NCBI RefSeq assembly: GCF_003259195.1
Contig: NZ_QJPK01000001.1
Span: forward strand, 62,001 to 126,000
Reading direction: 5' to 3'
Length of the DNA: 64,000 nt
Origin: Paracoccus sediminilitoris
GTDB lineage: Bacteria; Pseudomonadota; Alphaproteobacteria; Rhodobacterales; Rhodobacteraceae
The notes beneath the pieces were generated by a model, which searched no databases, was not told where the DNA came from, and worked only from the letters and a program-made list of their open reading frames with translations. Positions 8,937 to 18,689 of the stretch are shown in pieces; the stretch's first letter is position 1; every line of letters begins with the position of its first letter. A program made the position numbers and the translations under genes.

Positions 8937-11231
8937 CTATTGCGGACGATCCATCCGCACATAGACACACACCCGCCCCTTAAGGGGCTGCGCCCAGCCG
9001 AGACGGATCTGGCGCCGCGCGCTGCCGACTTCGAACTGGACGTTGGGGCTGGCATCGACGCGCGAATTGTCCGAGGCAAGCAGTGCCGTTTCGGCCACCA
9101 CAGATTGCACCGATTTCGCCCATCCCTGGAAGGGCAGGCCGGTGATACTCCCGGTCGTCCAGTTCGCACCGGGATTGTTCTGCGACACTTGGATCATCAG
9201 CGGGTTGGCCACATAGGTATTCACGCCATTGAAGGTGTTGGCCTGAAATTGCAGGTTGCGCATGTTGTTGTAGTTCAGATCCGCGATCGAGGTATCGACC
9301 CGGTCAATCCGTTCGACATTGCCGTAAAGTGCCTTGAACACGTTTCCGACCACGTTAAGGCCTTGGATGAAATGCCCGCTGCCATACGGTTTGACCGTGA
9401 TCCAGGTGAACCACGACGCGGTGTTCGAGCACAGGAAGGTGTTCCCGGTCAGCGTCAGGCCGCCAAAGCTGAACTCGTTGTTGTTGAAGACCGGATAGGC
9501 GCTGTGTTCGTTCGTCCATTCGATCGAAGCATTGTCGATATAGTTGCCGCTGACCGTGGTCTGGACATTCGGCTGGGTCAGCACCAGGCCCGCATAGCGC
9601 AGCCCCTGCCCCGACCCGTCGCCCTGAAACCAGTGGTTCCCAGAGATGATGTGCCCCCCGCCATTGGCCACCATGAAATGGGCAAAGCGAACGAAGCGGT
9701 TGTTGCGGATCTTGACGTCGTTGGCGTTCACGTTGATGGCGACGGTGGTGCGTTCCTGCGCGGGCAGCTCCATGTCATTCGACAGGAACTGGCAATTATC
9801 TACCAGCAAGTCCTGACAACCGCGCCCGATCGATGTGATGCCGCGATCCCTGGGGCGGGTGAAATAGCAGTCCTTGACCTGGATCATCTCACCCTTCGCG
9901 GAGAGCATGATGCCGCTGGCAATGCCTTCGCAGCCGAAATCGATATCGACAAAATGCAGCCGGTCCAGTTGCCGGACACCAGAGAAGTCGAACAGATACC
10001 GATACCGCTCAAAGCTGTAGGTCCGGGTCGCGGCCCCGCCATAAAGCGGTTGCGACAGGGTCAGGGTGCCCGCGCTGATATTTCGTGCGTTGACATAGAC
10101 CTCGCGGCCGACACCGCTGCCGATGACCCGGCTGCCGACCTCGATCTGCGCCACGTTGGCCACGCCAGTCAGCATCATCGGGTTCGTCGGCTTGTAGGTT
10201 GCCACGCTGCTCCAGCGCCCGGTATTCCAGGCGGGACCGGCCTTGGCCTGGATGCCGCCGTTGCGGATCAGCCGTCGGTTGGAAAAGCCGTCCAGATCGG
10301 GGGCGAACTGATCCAGCATAAGCGGTTCGTCCAGGTCCACACGACGCCCGCACAGATCCAGAGACAGGTGATCGGTGTAACCCAGCAAGGCCTGGATGGC
10401 CTTCTTGATGCCAAGCGTTTCGTCACCAAAGGCGCTGGCGTAGGTGGGGAAATCAAAGCTTTTCAGGAAGGCCACGCGCGTCGATACCGGCGTGCTGATC
10501 CGCCCCTTGAACCGGACCGGACTGTTGAGGGAAAGATCACCGGCGATGAAGAAATTGCCCTCCGGTACCACCACCCAACCGCCATTGCTGGCCCGGTCGG
10601 CGGCGATGAAGGCATCGCGGTCGTTGGTGACGCCGTCACCCACCGCGCCGAAATCGCGCACGTCGACCCAATCCAGCAGGGACGGCACGAAGGCGGCGGT
10701 GATGTCGTCGATCCGCAGTGATTCGACGCGGAAGACGCCCCCGTTCGATCCGACCAGGTCCAGCCCGAAATGTCCGAAGACGGGCTTGGTGCCCCAGGCC
10801 ATATCGACCCCCTTGCGCGACCCGATCCCGACGATCGCGCTGACTTCGATGACTTCGCCATAGCTGCGCATTGCCGTGGTGGGTCCGACCTCGACCACCC
10901 CATCGACATGGTTGCGCTGCCCGTCACCCGCCCATCCGGCGATGCGGGCGCTGGCCAGCGCCCCGGCCACCGCCTTGACCCGCGCCGAAATCCGCAGGTA
11001 GACGCCGGGGATCATCGGCGTTTCGCCCATGAAGCGCAGGCTGGTCGTCGTCTGCTGCTTGATCACTTCAAAGCAGGCGCCAAAATCTTGGTCCGCCGGT
11101 ACGACGGATGCGTTGTCGGCCTGATCCCATGTCGGACTGCCCGATGTGCCATCCGTGCGCGACCAGACCCCAAGCCCTGCGCGAAAGTCCGAAGGTGTCA
11201 ACAAGAGCCCGTTCGTGATCGCAATGTTCAT
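8937..11231 (-). CDS. Right-handed beta-helix (pectate-lyase-like) protein, candidate phage/GTA spike
   Basis: 764 residues without a signal peptide. The N-terminal 190 residues form a separate domain. They are followed by WVDVRDFGAVGDGVTNDRDA (about residue 190), the classic opening of the pectate-lyase superfamily of phage tailspikes and glycosidases. Many irregular beta-helix rungs rich in Asn, Gly and Phe follow up to about residue 680, and a short C-terminal beta domain ends the protein. AGGGA sits six bases before the ATG. The gene stands alone between terminators. In Rhodobacter capsulatus the GTA head spikes (GhsA/GhsB) are encoded away from the main cluster, and I recall a beta-helix protein among them. 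This gene could be the equivalent for the GTA 8 kb away. A polysaccharide-binding or cleaving role is family knowledge; the spike role is inference. Confidence 0.6.
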   Translation of the reverse strand: MNIAITNGLLLTPSDFRAGLGVWSRTDGTSGSPTWDQADNASVVPADQDFGACFEVIKQQTTTSLRFMGETPMIPGVYLRISARVKAVAGALASARIAGWAGDGQRNHVDGVVEVGPTTAMRSYGEVIEVSAIVGIGSRKGVDMAWGTKPVFGHFGLDLVGSNGGVFRVESLRIDDITAAFVPSLLDWVDVRDFGAVGDGVTNDRDAFIAADRASNGGWVVVPEGNFFIAGDLSLNSPVRFKGRISTPVSTRVAFLKSFDFPTYASAFGDETLGIKKAIQALLGYTDHLSLDLCGRRVDLDEPLMLDQFAPDLDGFSNRRLIRNGGIQAKAGPAWNTGRWSSVATYKPTNPMMLTGVANVAQIEVGSRVIGSGVGREVYVNARNISAGTLTLSQPLYGGAATRTYSFERYRYLFDFSGVRQLDRLHFVDIDFGCEGIASGIMLSAKGEMIQVKDCYFTRPRDRGITSIGRGCQDLLVDNCQFLSNDMELPAQERTTVAINVNANDVKIRNNRFVRFAHFMVANGGGHIISGNHWFQGDGSGQGLRYAGLVLTQPNVQTTVSGNYIDNASIEWTNEHSAYPVFNNNEFSFGGLTLTGNTFLCSNTASWFTWITVKPYGSGHFIQGLNVVGNVFKALYGNVERIDRVDTSIADLNYNNMRNLQFQANTFNGVNTYVANPLMIQVSQNNPGANWTTGSITGLPFQGWAKSVQSVVAETALLASDNSRVDASPNVQFEVGSARRQIRLGWAQPLKGRVCVYVRMDRPQ

Positions 11232-11368
11232 CGGCTATCCCTTTTCATCGGCATGACGGCCGGGCGGAAAAAGTCCCGGCGTGATGCGAAAGGAAATAGT
11301 TGATGAATGGTTAACCCACCCTGAACGGGAAGTTCGGCGCAACAGCGGATCACGCAACGGGCCCCATG

Positions 11369-11389
11369 AAAAAGGGGGCCGAAGCCCCC
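11369..11389 (-). terminator. Intrinsic terminator of lysS
   Basis: Stem GGGGGC / GCCCCC with a four-base loop TTCG, followed by TTTTT on the minus strand, starting about seven bases after the lysS stop codon. Confidence 0.9.
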
Positions 11390-11395
11390 TGTTCC

Positions 11396-12982
11396 CTATG
11401 CCTTTTTCGTCAGTTCGCCCGCAAGCGCCGCTTCGATCAGCTTGCGCGTCTCATCGATGCCGTAAAGTGCGATGAAGCCACCGAAGCGCGGCCCCTGATC
11501 GGCACCCAGCAGAACCTGGTAAAGCGCCGAGAACCACGTGCGCAGCGGCTCGAACCCGTGTTCCTTGCCGATGGCAAAGACCATGGATTGCAGCGCTTCG
11601 GGGTCTGCAGGCTGGTTCCATGCGGCCAGACGACCAGCCAGATCCTCCATCGCGCGACGCTCGACCTCGGTCGGATCGCGGAAGGTCCGCGTGGGCGCCA
11701 CGAAGTCGTCGAAATAACGCAGCGCAAAGCCCGCAGCCGCATCCAGTCCCGGATGGGTTTCGGGCGTGGCCTCCGGCGCATAGCGCTGGATGAAGCCCCA
11801 CAGCCCTTCCTTGCCGGTCTGCCCCGCGACCGATGCCAGGTTCAGCAGCATCTGGAACGGCACCACCATGTCCGAGGCAGGCACATCGCCGCCGTGGATG
11901 TGCCACACGGGGTTGGCCAGCTGCTGTTCCGGCGTCTGGTCGGGATAGGCGCGCAGCTGCTGATGATATTCGTCGACGGCCTTGGGGATGACGTCGAAAT
12001 ACATCCGCTTGGCCGTCTTCGGCTTCAGATACATGAAATAGGACAGGCTCTCGGTCGAGGCATAGGTCAGCCATTCGTCGATCGACAGGCCGTTGCCCTT
12101 GGACTTGCTGATCTTCTGGCCGTCCTGATCCAGAAACAGCTCATAGGTGAAATGCTCGGGCTTGCGGCCGCCCAGGATTTCGCAGATGCGGTCATAGATC
12201 GGAGTGTTGGTGCTGTGATCCTTGCCGTACATCTCGAAATCGACATCCAGAGCGGCCCAACGGGCGCCGAAATCGGGCTTCCACTGCAGCTTGACCTGGC
12301 CGCCGGTCACAGGCAGCGTCATTTCCTCGCCGTCTTCGTCGTCGAAGGTGATGGTGCCGGCCTTGGCATCGACATGCTTGATCGGCACATAGAGGACACG
12401 CCCCGTCTTGGGGCTGATCGGCAAAAAGCAGCTATAGCTCTGCTGACGCTCCTCGCGCAGGCTGGCCAGCATGACCTCCATGATCTCGTCGTATTTCTCG
12501 GCGGCCCGCAGCAGCGTTTCGTCGAACTTGCCGGATTTGTAATAGTCGGTCGCACTGACGAATTCGTACTCGAACCCGAACGTGTCCAGGAAACGACGCA
12601 GCATCGCGTTGTTGTGGTCGCCAAAGCTGTCAAACTTGCCGAAGGGATCTGGCACCGAGGTCAGCGGCATCTGCAAGCTTTCCCGCAGCTTGTCCTGATC
12701 GGGAACGTTTTCGGGAACCTTGCGCATGCCATCCATGTCGTCCGAGAAACAGATCAGCCGCGTCGGGATGTCGCTGATCAGTTCGAAGGCGCGACGGATC
12801 ATCGTCGTGCGCGCGACTTCGCCGAAGGTTCCAATATGGGGAAGACCCGATGGTCCATAGCCCGTCTCGAAAAGAACATAGCCCTTTTCGGGCGCCTTCT
12901 TCTCGTAACGTTTCAGCACCCGGCGCGCCTCTTCGAACGGCCAGGCCTTCGATTGCATTGCGGCTTCGCGCAAGGTGGTCAT
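11396..12982 (-). CDS. lysS: Lysyl-tRNA synthetase, class I
   Basis: 528 residues, the class I form used by many alphaproteobacteria in place of class II LysRS. It charges tRNA-Lys with lysine in the cytosol. Seen: the HIGH-type motif in [13 protein letters not shown] near residue 45 and the KMSKS-type motif KISKSKGNG near residue 290, with the helical class I anticodon-binding region after it. The ATG at 12982 is chosen because the product then starts [16 protein letters not shown], as expected for the family, with an AGGAGA motif upstream; a longer in-frame extension runs into the divergent terB-like gene. It ends with its own terminator. Confidence 0.97.
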   Translation of the reverse strand: MTTLREAAMQSKAWPFEEARRVLKRYEKKAPEKGYVLFETGYGPSGLPHIGTFGEVARTTMIRRAFELISDIPTRLICFSDDMDGMRKVPENVPDQDKLRESLQMPLTSVPDPFGKFDSFGDHNNAMLRRFLDTFGFEYEFVSATDYYKSGKFDETLLRAAEKYDEIMEVMLASLREERQQSYSCFLPISPKTGRVLYVPIKHVDAKAGTITFDDEDGEEMTLPVTGGQVKLQWKPDFGARWAALDVDFEMYGKDHSTNTPIYDRICEILGGRKPEHFTYELFLDQDGQKISKSKGNGLSIDEWLTYASTESLSYFMYLKPKTAKRMYFDVIPKAVDEYHQQLRAYPDQTPEQQLANPVWHIHGGDVPASDMVVPFQMLLNLASVAGQTGKEGLWGFIQRYAPEATPETHPGLDAAAGFALRYFDDFVAPTRTFRDPTEVERRAMEDLAGRLAAWNQPADPEALQSMVFAIGKEHGFEPLRTWFSALYQVLLGADQGPRFGGFIALYGIDETRKLIEAALAGELTKKA

Positions 12983-13070
12983 GGTGTCTTCTCCTGCTAG
13001 GGGTCCGGAACGCTTATTGAAAGCGCGCGCCATCGTCAATAATCTGCGCCCGACCCAACCGGAGATCACC

Positions 13071-13493
13071 ATGACCATCGACCTGCCTTCCCTGTCGCCC
13101 TGTGACGCGCTTGTCGCGGTGATGGTGGCCGTCTCGGCTTCGGACAGCACGATCCGCACGTCCGAGCTGGTGGCGATCCAGCGCATGGTGGACCACGCGC
13201 CCGTCTTCGCCTCCTATGACGATGACCGCATCCGCGCCGTCAGCCAGACCGTGATGACGTTGTTCGACGAGGAAGACGGCCTTGACGCCATGTTCGGCCT
13301 GATCCGGGATGCCTTGCCCGAAAAACTGTATGAAACAGCTTATGCATTGGCCTGCGACGTGGGTGCTGCCGATGGACGCCTCTATGAGGGTGAAATCGTC
13401 ATGCTGGCCGAGATCCGCGACCAGTTGAACATCTCTCGTCTGCACGCCGCCGCGATCGAGCTGTCGGCGCGGGTTCGTCACATCACGCTTTGA
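13071..13493 (+). CDS. TerB-family (tellurite resistance-like) protein
   Basis: 140 residues, all-helical, cytosolic, with the acidic pattern of TerB-like proteins (an early [13 protein letters not shown] and a late [15 protein letters not shown]). Function in this branch of the family is unknown; metal binding or a stress role is only suggested. GGAG lies a few bases before the ATG at 13071. It is divergent from lysS, with 88 bases between the starts. Its 3' end overlaps the 3' end of the convergent dacB gene by 16 bases. Confidence 0.8.
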   Translation: MTIDLPSLSPCDALVAVMVAVSASDSTIRTSELVAIQRMVDHAPVFASYDDDRIRAVSQTVMTLFDEEDGLDAMFGLIRDALPEKLYETAYALACDVGAADGRLYEGEIVMLAEIRDQLNISRLHAAAIELSARVRHITL

Positions 13494-14890
13494 TCCCGAA
13501 GGCGGTCGGCGAAAGCACCGATCATGTCCCGCTGAAGGGTCTTGGCCGCACGGGTCCACGTGCTGACCCCGGCGGGCAGCTCAAGTCCCGTGCTGGCATT
13601 CCTGCGCGGCGGATCGGTGCAGAAGATCGCGAAACTGCCCTCTCGGCCATTGGGGGTGGTCACATAGCCCGCCAGGTTGGACACGAAATTCAACGTGCCG
13701 GTCTTGGCGGCGACCTTGTGAGGGATGCTCGCGTCGTGGCCAAGATCCGCGTCAAGCGGTTCCGCTTTCAGCAATGGGCGCAGGTTCAGATCCCGCCCCG
13801 GACCATTCAGAACGCGAACCATCCCGAAGGCCGAGATCAGACTGTCGGCAGACAGGCCCGAATGATCGGCCAGCCGCATCCCCCGGCCAATATCCCCCAA
13901 CCATCCACGCATTCCTTGCGCCGAGCGTTCAAGATCCTGTGCGCCACTGGCATGCAGCCCAAGCGTCTCGGCGGTCAGATTGGTGGAATATTTCAGCATG
14001 TCGCGGATGATCGTTTCAAGGGGCGGGCTGTCGTGGAACGCGACGGTCATGCCCTTGGGCAAATCATCGATGACCTCGGGGGAAGGCAGCACCACGCCCT
14101 GCGCACGGCACAGCGTCTGGAAAACGTCCCCCGCATAGCGTTCAGGCAGGCGCACAGGCAGCCAGCGACTGCCGTTCCGCCCCATCGCGGCGCGTGACAC
14201 GGTCCAATATTCGCGATCTTCATCGGCGCGATAGGTGAACAGGCTGGATTGCGACGCAGGCGTTGCCGTCACGGTATAAGCACGGGGGGAATGACGGGCG
14301 GCGCGCGCCTCCAGCGAAAGCTGGTAATCGACTCCGACCCGGCGCCACCCCAGGTGGACGCGATTGAAGTTCAGCATCACCCCCGAAATCGCAGGATTGT
14401 AGGACAGGTAATCCGCCTGCTGCTGGGTGATCTGACGCATCCGAGGCAGCGCACCACCCCAGACGGCGAAACGCGTCGGGCGCGTTTGCCCGGACGCGCC
14501 AAGCTGCGCGGCAAGCTTGGCCAGATCATCGGTAGTCAGGACCGGATCACCGCCACCGGCAAGGATCAGCATGTCGCCGGACCTGATGATCCGTGTGCGA
14601 AAACGATGGGACGCGCCAAGGCGGTCCAACGCAAAAAGCGCGGTAAGGACCTTCATCGTGCTGGCGGGGGCGATCGGCAAGGCGGCATGACCAAGGGACA
14701 TGGCATTCCCCCGCGCGTCGCTCAGGGCGAAACCCACCTGCCCCGGCAGGCCGGAGCCGGCGATCAGATCGCGCGGATCCGGCGCGGGGCGCACTGGTGG
14801 ACGTTGTTCCAGGCCTTGGGCGAAAGCACCTCCCGGGATCAGCCCGGCAGCCAGTCCCGAAACAAGAAACCCGCGACGAGAGAGGTTCAT
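13478..14890 (-). CDS. dacB: D-alanyl-D-alanine carboxypeptidase/endopeptidase, PBP4 family (S13)
   Basis: 470 residues. It acts in the periplasm on peptidoglycan cross-links. The three penicillin-binding motifs are present: STMK (Ser about residue 77), YSTN (SxN motif) and AKTGTLN (KTG motif). The N-terminus has SRRGFLVSG followed by a hydrophobic stretch and AFAQ, which looks like a twin-arginine signal peptide rather than a plain Sec one. The start overlaps the nadD stop as ATGA, so the two genes are probably translated together. The 3' end overlaps the convergent terB-like gene. Confidence 0.93.
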   Translation of the reverse strand: MNLSRRGFLVSGLAAGLIPGGAFAQGLEQRPPVRPAPDPRDLIAGSGLPGQVGFALSDARGNAMSLGHAALPIAPASTMKVLTALFALDRLGASHRFRTRIIRSGDMLILAGGGDPVLTTDDLAKLAAQLGASGQTRPTRFAVWGGALPRMRQITQQQADYLSYNPAISGVMLNFNRVHLGWRRVGVDYQLSLEARAARHSPRAYTVTATPASQSSLFTYRADEDREYWTVSRAAMGRNGSRWLPVRLPERYAGDVFQTLCRAQGVVLPSPEVIDDLPKGMTVAFHDSPPLETIIRDMLKYSTNLTAETLGLHASGAQDLERSAQGMRGWLGDIGRGMRLADHSGLSADSLISAFGMVRVLNGPGRDLNLRPLLKAEPLDADLGHDASIPHKVAAKTGTLNFVSNLAGYVTTPNGREGSFAIFCTDPPRRNASTGLELPAGVSTWTRAAKTLQRDMIGAFADRLRDQSVM

Positions 14891-15483
14891 GCTGCACCCT
14901 TTTGGCGGAGCGCGGTCGAGGACAAGCCCGACATCGGCAGGTTCAGAAAGGCCCAGGCTGGCGCAGATGCCTGTGTGATAAGGGCGGCACGGTATTCAGG
15001 GAACTGAAAGGGACGTAGCACCTGCGCTGCAACGGACCGTCGCGCCGCAAGGCGGCTGCCCGGCCGGGCCATGACGGCCATGGGCACGGTCTCTGCGATC
15101 TGGCGCCAGCGATCCCAGTGATGAAACTGCACCAGGTTGTCCGACCCCATCAGCCAGACAAAGCGCGTTCCGGGATAAAGCGCCACGACCGCCTGCAGGG
15201 TATCGGCGGTCTTGCGCAGCCCAAGGCGGGATTCGATATCGGTCACGACAATGCGGGGATCGCGGATCAACCTTCTGGCCCTCTGCATGCGCGTTTCAAG
15301 CGGGGCGGGTCCATGGGCCTTCAGCGGGTTTCCGGGGCTTGCCAGCCACCAGACCCGATCCAGCCGAAGACGCCGCAAGGCAACCTTGCTGATCAGGACA
15401 TGCCCATCATGGGCCGGATCGAATGACCCGCCCAGAAGGCCGATCGTCTGGCCAGGAAATGCAAGAGGGAAACCGGTTTTCAT
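14887..15483 (-). CDS. nadD: Nicotinate-nucleotide adenylyltransferase
   Basis: 198 residues. It joins nicotinate mononucleotide and ATP to form deamido-NAD in NAD synthesis. It carries the nucleotidyltransferase motif GGSFDPAHDGHV near the N-terminus and the late SSTALR motif. It heads a two-gene unit with dacB (ATGA overlap). The usual partner rsfS is not adjacent here. Confidence 0.95.
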   Translation of the reverse strand: MKTGFPLAFPGQTIGLLGGSFDPAHDGHVLISKVALRRLRLDRVWWLASPGNPLKAHGPAPLETRMQRARRLIRDPRIVVTDIESRLGLRKTADTLQAVVALYPGTRFVWLMGSDNLVQFHHWDRWRQIAETVPMAVMARPGSRLAARRSVAAQVLRPFQFPEYRAALITQASAPAWAFLNLPMSGLSSTALRQKGAA

Positions 15484-15533
15484 CAGGCCCGCTTAGCCGA
15501 TAGATACGGCCAAGCCAACGCCCAGATTAGGGA

Positions 15534-15562
15534 CGGATGCCGCGCCAAACGGCCGGCATCCG
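15534..15562 (-). terminator. Possible hairpin terminator after the 5'-nucleotidase gene
   Basis: A perfect 9-base stem (CGGATGCCG / CGGCATCCG) with an 11-base loop starts eight bases after the 5'-nucleotidase stop codon. There is no clear run of T after it on the minus strand, so the call is weak. Confidence 0.35.
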
Positions 15563-15570
15563 CCAATGCG

Positions 15571-17172
15571 TCATTTCACCACGATGCGGCCGTCGGTATA
15601 GGGCTCATAGCCGCCCTGCTGCGCACCAAGGTAATCGGCCACGACCTCAGCCAGGTCGGGCCCGAAATCATAGGCATTCTGACCGTTTTGCGCAAAGGCG
15701 GCATAGCCGTCACCACCGCCCCGCATGTAGTTGTTCGTCGTCACGCCATAGGTCGCGGCGGGATCGATGGGGGCCCATTCGCCATCGGACTGCACCATGA
15801 CATCGCTGATGCGTTCGCCAGCATCGGCAGCGGGATCGACGGTGTATTTCAGCCCCGAAACCTGTGCAAAGCGGCCAGCCATCTCCTCATACTGACTGGC
15901 ACCGTTCTCCAATGCCTCGACGATATCAGCGCCCGTCAATTGGAAGGTTGCCAACGTGTTCTGGAAGGGCAACACGGTATAGACCTCGCCCATGGTGACA
16001 TCGCCCTCATCGATGGACGCACGCAGCCCGCCGCCGTTCTGAATCGCGATCGTGACGCCCTGATCCTTGACCCGGTCCAGCATGGCGTCGGCAACAAGGT
16101 TGCCCATCTCGCATTCGCGAACGCGACAGACCTCGCGGTCTCCATTGATGGCAGCAGTGCTGGAGGCCACGACCTCGGCACGCAATTCAGCGATGGGCTG
16201 GGCCATCTCGGCCACGCGCGCAGCGATCGCCTCGTCCTCAGGGACCGTGCTGTCCAGCAGGATAGGCGCACCCTCGGCCTTGGTCAGAATACCGGCGTCA
16301 TCGAAGGTCAGCTTAAGATGCCCCAGGTATTTGCTGTAAGCATAGGCCTGCACCACCGGCACCTGGACACCGTCGGCGCCATCGATCATCGTCGGATAGG
16401 CGCCGGCGGCACCTTCCATATCGCCCAGCAAGGTATGGGAATGGCCGCCAACAATCGCATCAATCCCCGGAACGGCGGCGGCAAGCTCCTTGTCGCGCAG
16501 ATAGCCGACATGGGTCAGCGCGATGATCTTGTCGACACCCTGATCGGTGAGGTCCTGTACGGCAGCCTTGAGCCCCTCGACCTCATCCTGAAAGATGACA
16601 TCCGCGCCGGGCGACGATGTTTCGACCGTATCGGTTGCCAATGCCGAGATGATGCCGACCTTCTGATCACCGACCTCAAGGATGGTGTGCTTACCAACCT
16701 GATCCGAAAGAATCTTGGACCGAGAAACATCCAGATTGCTGGAGATAACGGGAAATTCCACGCCATTGGTCAGCAAGGCCAGTCCTTCGGGCCCATCGTC
16801 AAACTCGTGGTTGCCCACAGCCATCGCATCATAGCCGATTGCCGTCATGAACTCGACGACGTCTTCGCCCTTATAGGTCGAATAGAACAGCGAACCTTGA
16901 TACTGGTCACCAGCATCCAGCACGATCACGTTGCCGCCCTGGGCCGCGATCTGGTCACGCAACTCGCTGATCTTGCTTGCGATACGGGCCACGCCGCCAA
17001 AGCATTCGCCCGCTTCCAAGGTCTCAGCATCGCAGGTGCTGTCATATTCGTTGACCGGTTCGATCCGGCTGTGGACGTCATTGGTGTGAAGGATGTCCAG
17101 CACCATCTCGGCATTGGCGGTTCCGGCGAACAGCGCAAGCGCCGATGCAGCGGCAAGAAGGCGACGTGTCAT
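15571..17172 (-). CDS. Periplasmic 5'-nucleotidase / metallophosphoesterase (UshA family)
   Basis: 533 residues with a signal peptide that ends at about ANAEM. An N-terminal calcineurin-like domain has DILHTNDVHSR, DAGDQYQGS, GNHEFD and GGHSH metal-binding motifs. A C-terminal 5'-nucleotidase domain (about 340-520) has NGGGLR and YGVTTNNYMRGGGDGY. It should hydrolyse extracellular nucleotides to nucleosides and phosphate. It stands alone and diverges from the DUF952-pyrD pair across 138 bases that hold a 15-base palindrome. I withhold the symbol ushA because several paralogous substrate classes share this layout. Confidence 0.92.
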   Translation of the reverse strand: MTRRLLAAASALALFAGTANAEMVLDILHTNDVHSRIEPVNEYDSTCDAETLEAGECFGGVARIASKISELRDQIAAQGGNVIVLDAGDQYQGSLFYSTYKGEDVVEFMTAIGYDAMAVGNHEFDDGPEGLALLTNGVEFPVISSNLDVSRSKILSDQVGKHTILEVGDQKVGIISALATDTVETSSPGADVIFQDEVEGLKAAVQDLTDQGVDKIIALTHVGYLRDKELAAAVPGIDAIVGGHSHTLLGDMEGAAGAYPTMIDGADGVQVPVVQAYAYSKYLGHLKLTFDDAGILTKAEGAPILLDSTVPEDEAIAARVAEMAQPIAELRAEVVASSTAAINGDREVCRVRECEMGNLVADAMLDRVKDQGVTIAIQNGGGLRASIDEGDVTMGEVYTVLPFQNTLATFQLTGADIVEALENGASQYEEMAGRFAQVSGLKYTVDPAADAGERISDVMVQSDGEWAPIDPAATYGVTTNNYMRGGGDGYAAFAQNGQNAYDFGPDLAEVVADYLGAQQGGYEPYTDGRIVVK

Positions 17173-17263
17173 GCATGATTCCCTTTGTGGCCCGATATGG
17201 CGGCCCCGCCAGATTGGCGCGGTGGATCATGCAGGTCAAACTTTCCCATGCGACATGGCACGA

Positions 17264-17278
17264 CAAGATCAGATCTTG
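17264..17278. promoter_or_regulatory. 15-base palindrome between two divergent genes
   Basis: CAAGATC A GATCTTG is a perfect palindrome around one central base, 33 bases before the DUF952 gene and about 90 before the 5'-nucleotidase gene on the other strand. It is a candidate operator for pyrimidine or nucleotide control; the regulator is unknown. Confidence 0.35.
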
Positions 17279-17310
17279 ACCCGGTGCCCGTCTGAACGGC
17301 AAATACGCGC

Positions 17311-17634
17311 ATGTTGATATACAAGGTTCTCCGCACCCCTGAATGGGCCCAGATGCAAAGCGACGGCCAGACGGCAGGCGCACCTGTCGATCTATCCGAC
17401 GGCTATATTCATTTCTCTACGGCGATGCAGTTGCCCGTGACGTTATCAAAGCATTTTGCAGGGGAAAGCGGACTGGTCCTTCTGGCCTGCGATCCGCAGG
17501 CGATGAAGGATGATCTGCGATGGGAGCCTTCGCGGGGGGGTGATCTGTTCCCTCATCTCTATCGCGTCTTGCGTCAATCGGATGTCCTGTGGTCCCGCGA
17601 CATCGATGGCCACGAGGCCGGGGATCTGGAATGA
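17311..17634 (+). CDS. DUF952 family protein
   Basis: 107 residues, small and cytosolic, with the family features of an early YK(V/I) strand, DGYIHFST and a late phenylalanine/proline-rich segment ([11 protein letters not shown]). Its function is unknown. The stop overlaps the pyrD start as ATGA, so it is co-translated with pyrD. DUF952 members resemble small ADP-ribosyl-binding or ligase-like folds, but I would not assign an activity. Confidence 0.88.
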   Translation: MLIYKVLRTPEWAQMQSDGQTAGAPVDLSDGYIHFSTAMQLPVTLSKHFAGESGLVLLACDPQAMKDDLRWEPSRGGDLFPHLYRVLRQSDVLWSRDIDGHEAGDLE

Positions 17635-18689
17635 ACCTTATTGAAAAGCTTGGCCTGACAGCTCTGCACCGCCTCGACCCCGAAAGGGCGCATGACCTGT
17701 CGATCCGCGCCCTTGCGGCGGGTGTGGCACCGTTGCACGGCATGCCTGTCACCTCGGACCGACTGCGTATCAATCTGGCGGGCATGGATCTTGCGAACCC
17801 TGTCGGTCTGGCGGCGGGGTATGACAAAAACGGACAGGCCATCAACGCCTTGATGAAGTCCGGCTTCGGCTTCATCGAAATCGGCGCAGCAACTCCACGG
17901 CCCCAGCCCGGCAACCCCAAACCCCGCCTTTTCCGTCTGACGGATCAACAAGCCATCATCAACCGCTTCGGGTTCAACAACGAAGGCGCCGAGGTGATCG
18001 GCCAGCGCCTTGCCGCGCGTTCCACAGGCATTCCCGTTGGGCTCAACCTGGGTGCGAACAAGGATAGCGAGGACCGCGCCGAGGATTTCGCCAAGGTCGT
18101 GTCGATCGCTGGTGCCAAAGCCGACTTCGTGACGGTGAACGTCTCGTCCCCGAACACGGAACGGCTTCGCGACCTTCAAGGTGCTGCTGCCTTGGCGGCG
18201 CTTCTGGACCGCGTTCTGACAGCATGCGACGCCCTGAACTCTCAGCCGCCGGTCTTCGTCAAGATTGCGCCCGACCTGTCGGATGCGGAAATATCGCAGG
18301 TGGCCTCGGTCGCAAGAAATGCAGGCTTGGACGGCATTATCGCCACGAACACCACGCTTGGTCGTGAAGGAATCAACGGCCCTCATGCTGGCCAGGCGGG
18401 AGGCTTGTCGGGTCGCCCGCTCTTTAAGAAATCAACGCGCGTCCTGGCATTGCTGCACAAGGCGACAGACGGCCAGATGCCGCTCATCGGGGTCGGAGGC
18501 ATCTCCAGCCTCGACGACCTGTGGGAAAAGCTGCGCGCCGGGGCATCGGCGGTGCAGATCTATTCCGCGATGATCTACCAGGGATTGTCGATCGCACCGC
18601 GCCTGATCCAAGGTCTTGATGACCGGTTGGGTCAACGCGCGATCACTCTGCCCGAACTTTGCGGCAGCGGCACGAAAGATTGGCTCTGA
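17631..18689 (+). CDS. pyrD: Dihydroorotate dehydrogenase (quinone), class 2
   Basis: 352 residues. It oxidises dihydroorotate to orotate in pyrimidine synthesis and passes electrons to ubiquinone at the inner membrane. Class 2 is shown by the N-terminal helical extension (residues 1-45) and by catalytic Ser in VNVSSPNT. The FMN-site motifs [33 protein letters not shown] and [10 protein letters not shown] are all present. The start at 17631 overlaps the DUF952 stop as ATGA. It abuts the convergent cysE gene directly (TGA next to TCA). Confidence 0.97.
   Translation: MNLIEKLGLTALHRLDPERAHDLSIRALAAGVAPLHGMPVTSDRLRINLAGMDLANPVGLAAGYDKNGQAINALMKSGFGFIEIGAATPRPQPGNPKPRLFRLTDQQAIINRFGFNNEGAEVIGQRLAARSTGIPVGLNLGANKDSEDRAEDFAKVVSIAGAKADFVTVNVSSPNTERLRDLQGAAALAALLDRVLTACDALNSQPPVFVKIAPDLSDAEISQVASVARNAGLDGIIATNTTLGREGINGPHAGQAGGLSGRPLFKKSTRVLALLHKATDGQMPLIGVGGISSLDDLWEKLRAGASAVQIYSAMIYQGLSIAPRLIQGLDDRLGQRAITLPELCGSGTKDWL

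Noticed and set aside
7032-10721. A very long open frame on the plus strand (over 1200 codons)
   Set aside because: It runs opposite acs and the beta-helix gene, both well supported, and its product is low-complexity Arg/Gly/His-rich with no recognisable domain. Long antisense frames are expected at this GC content.
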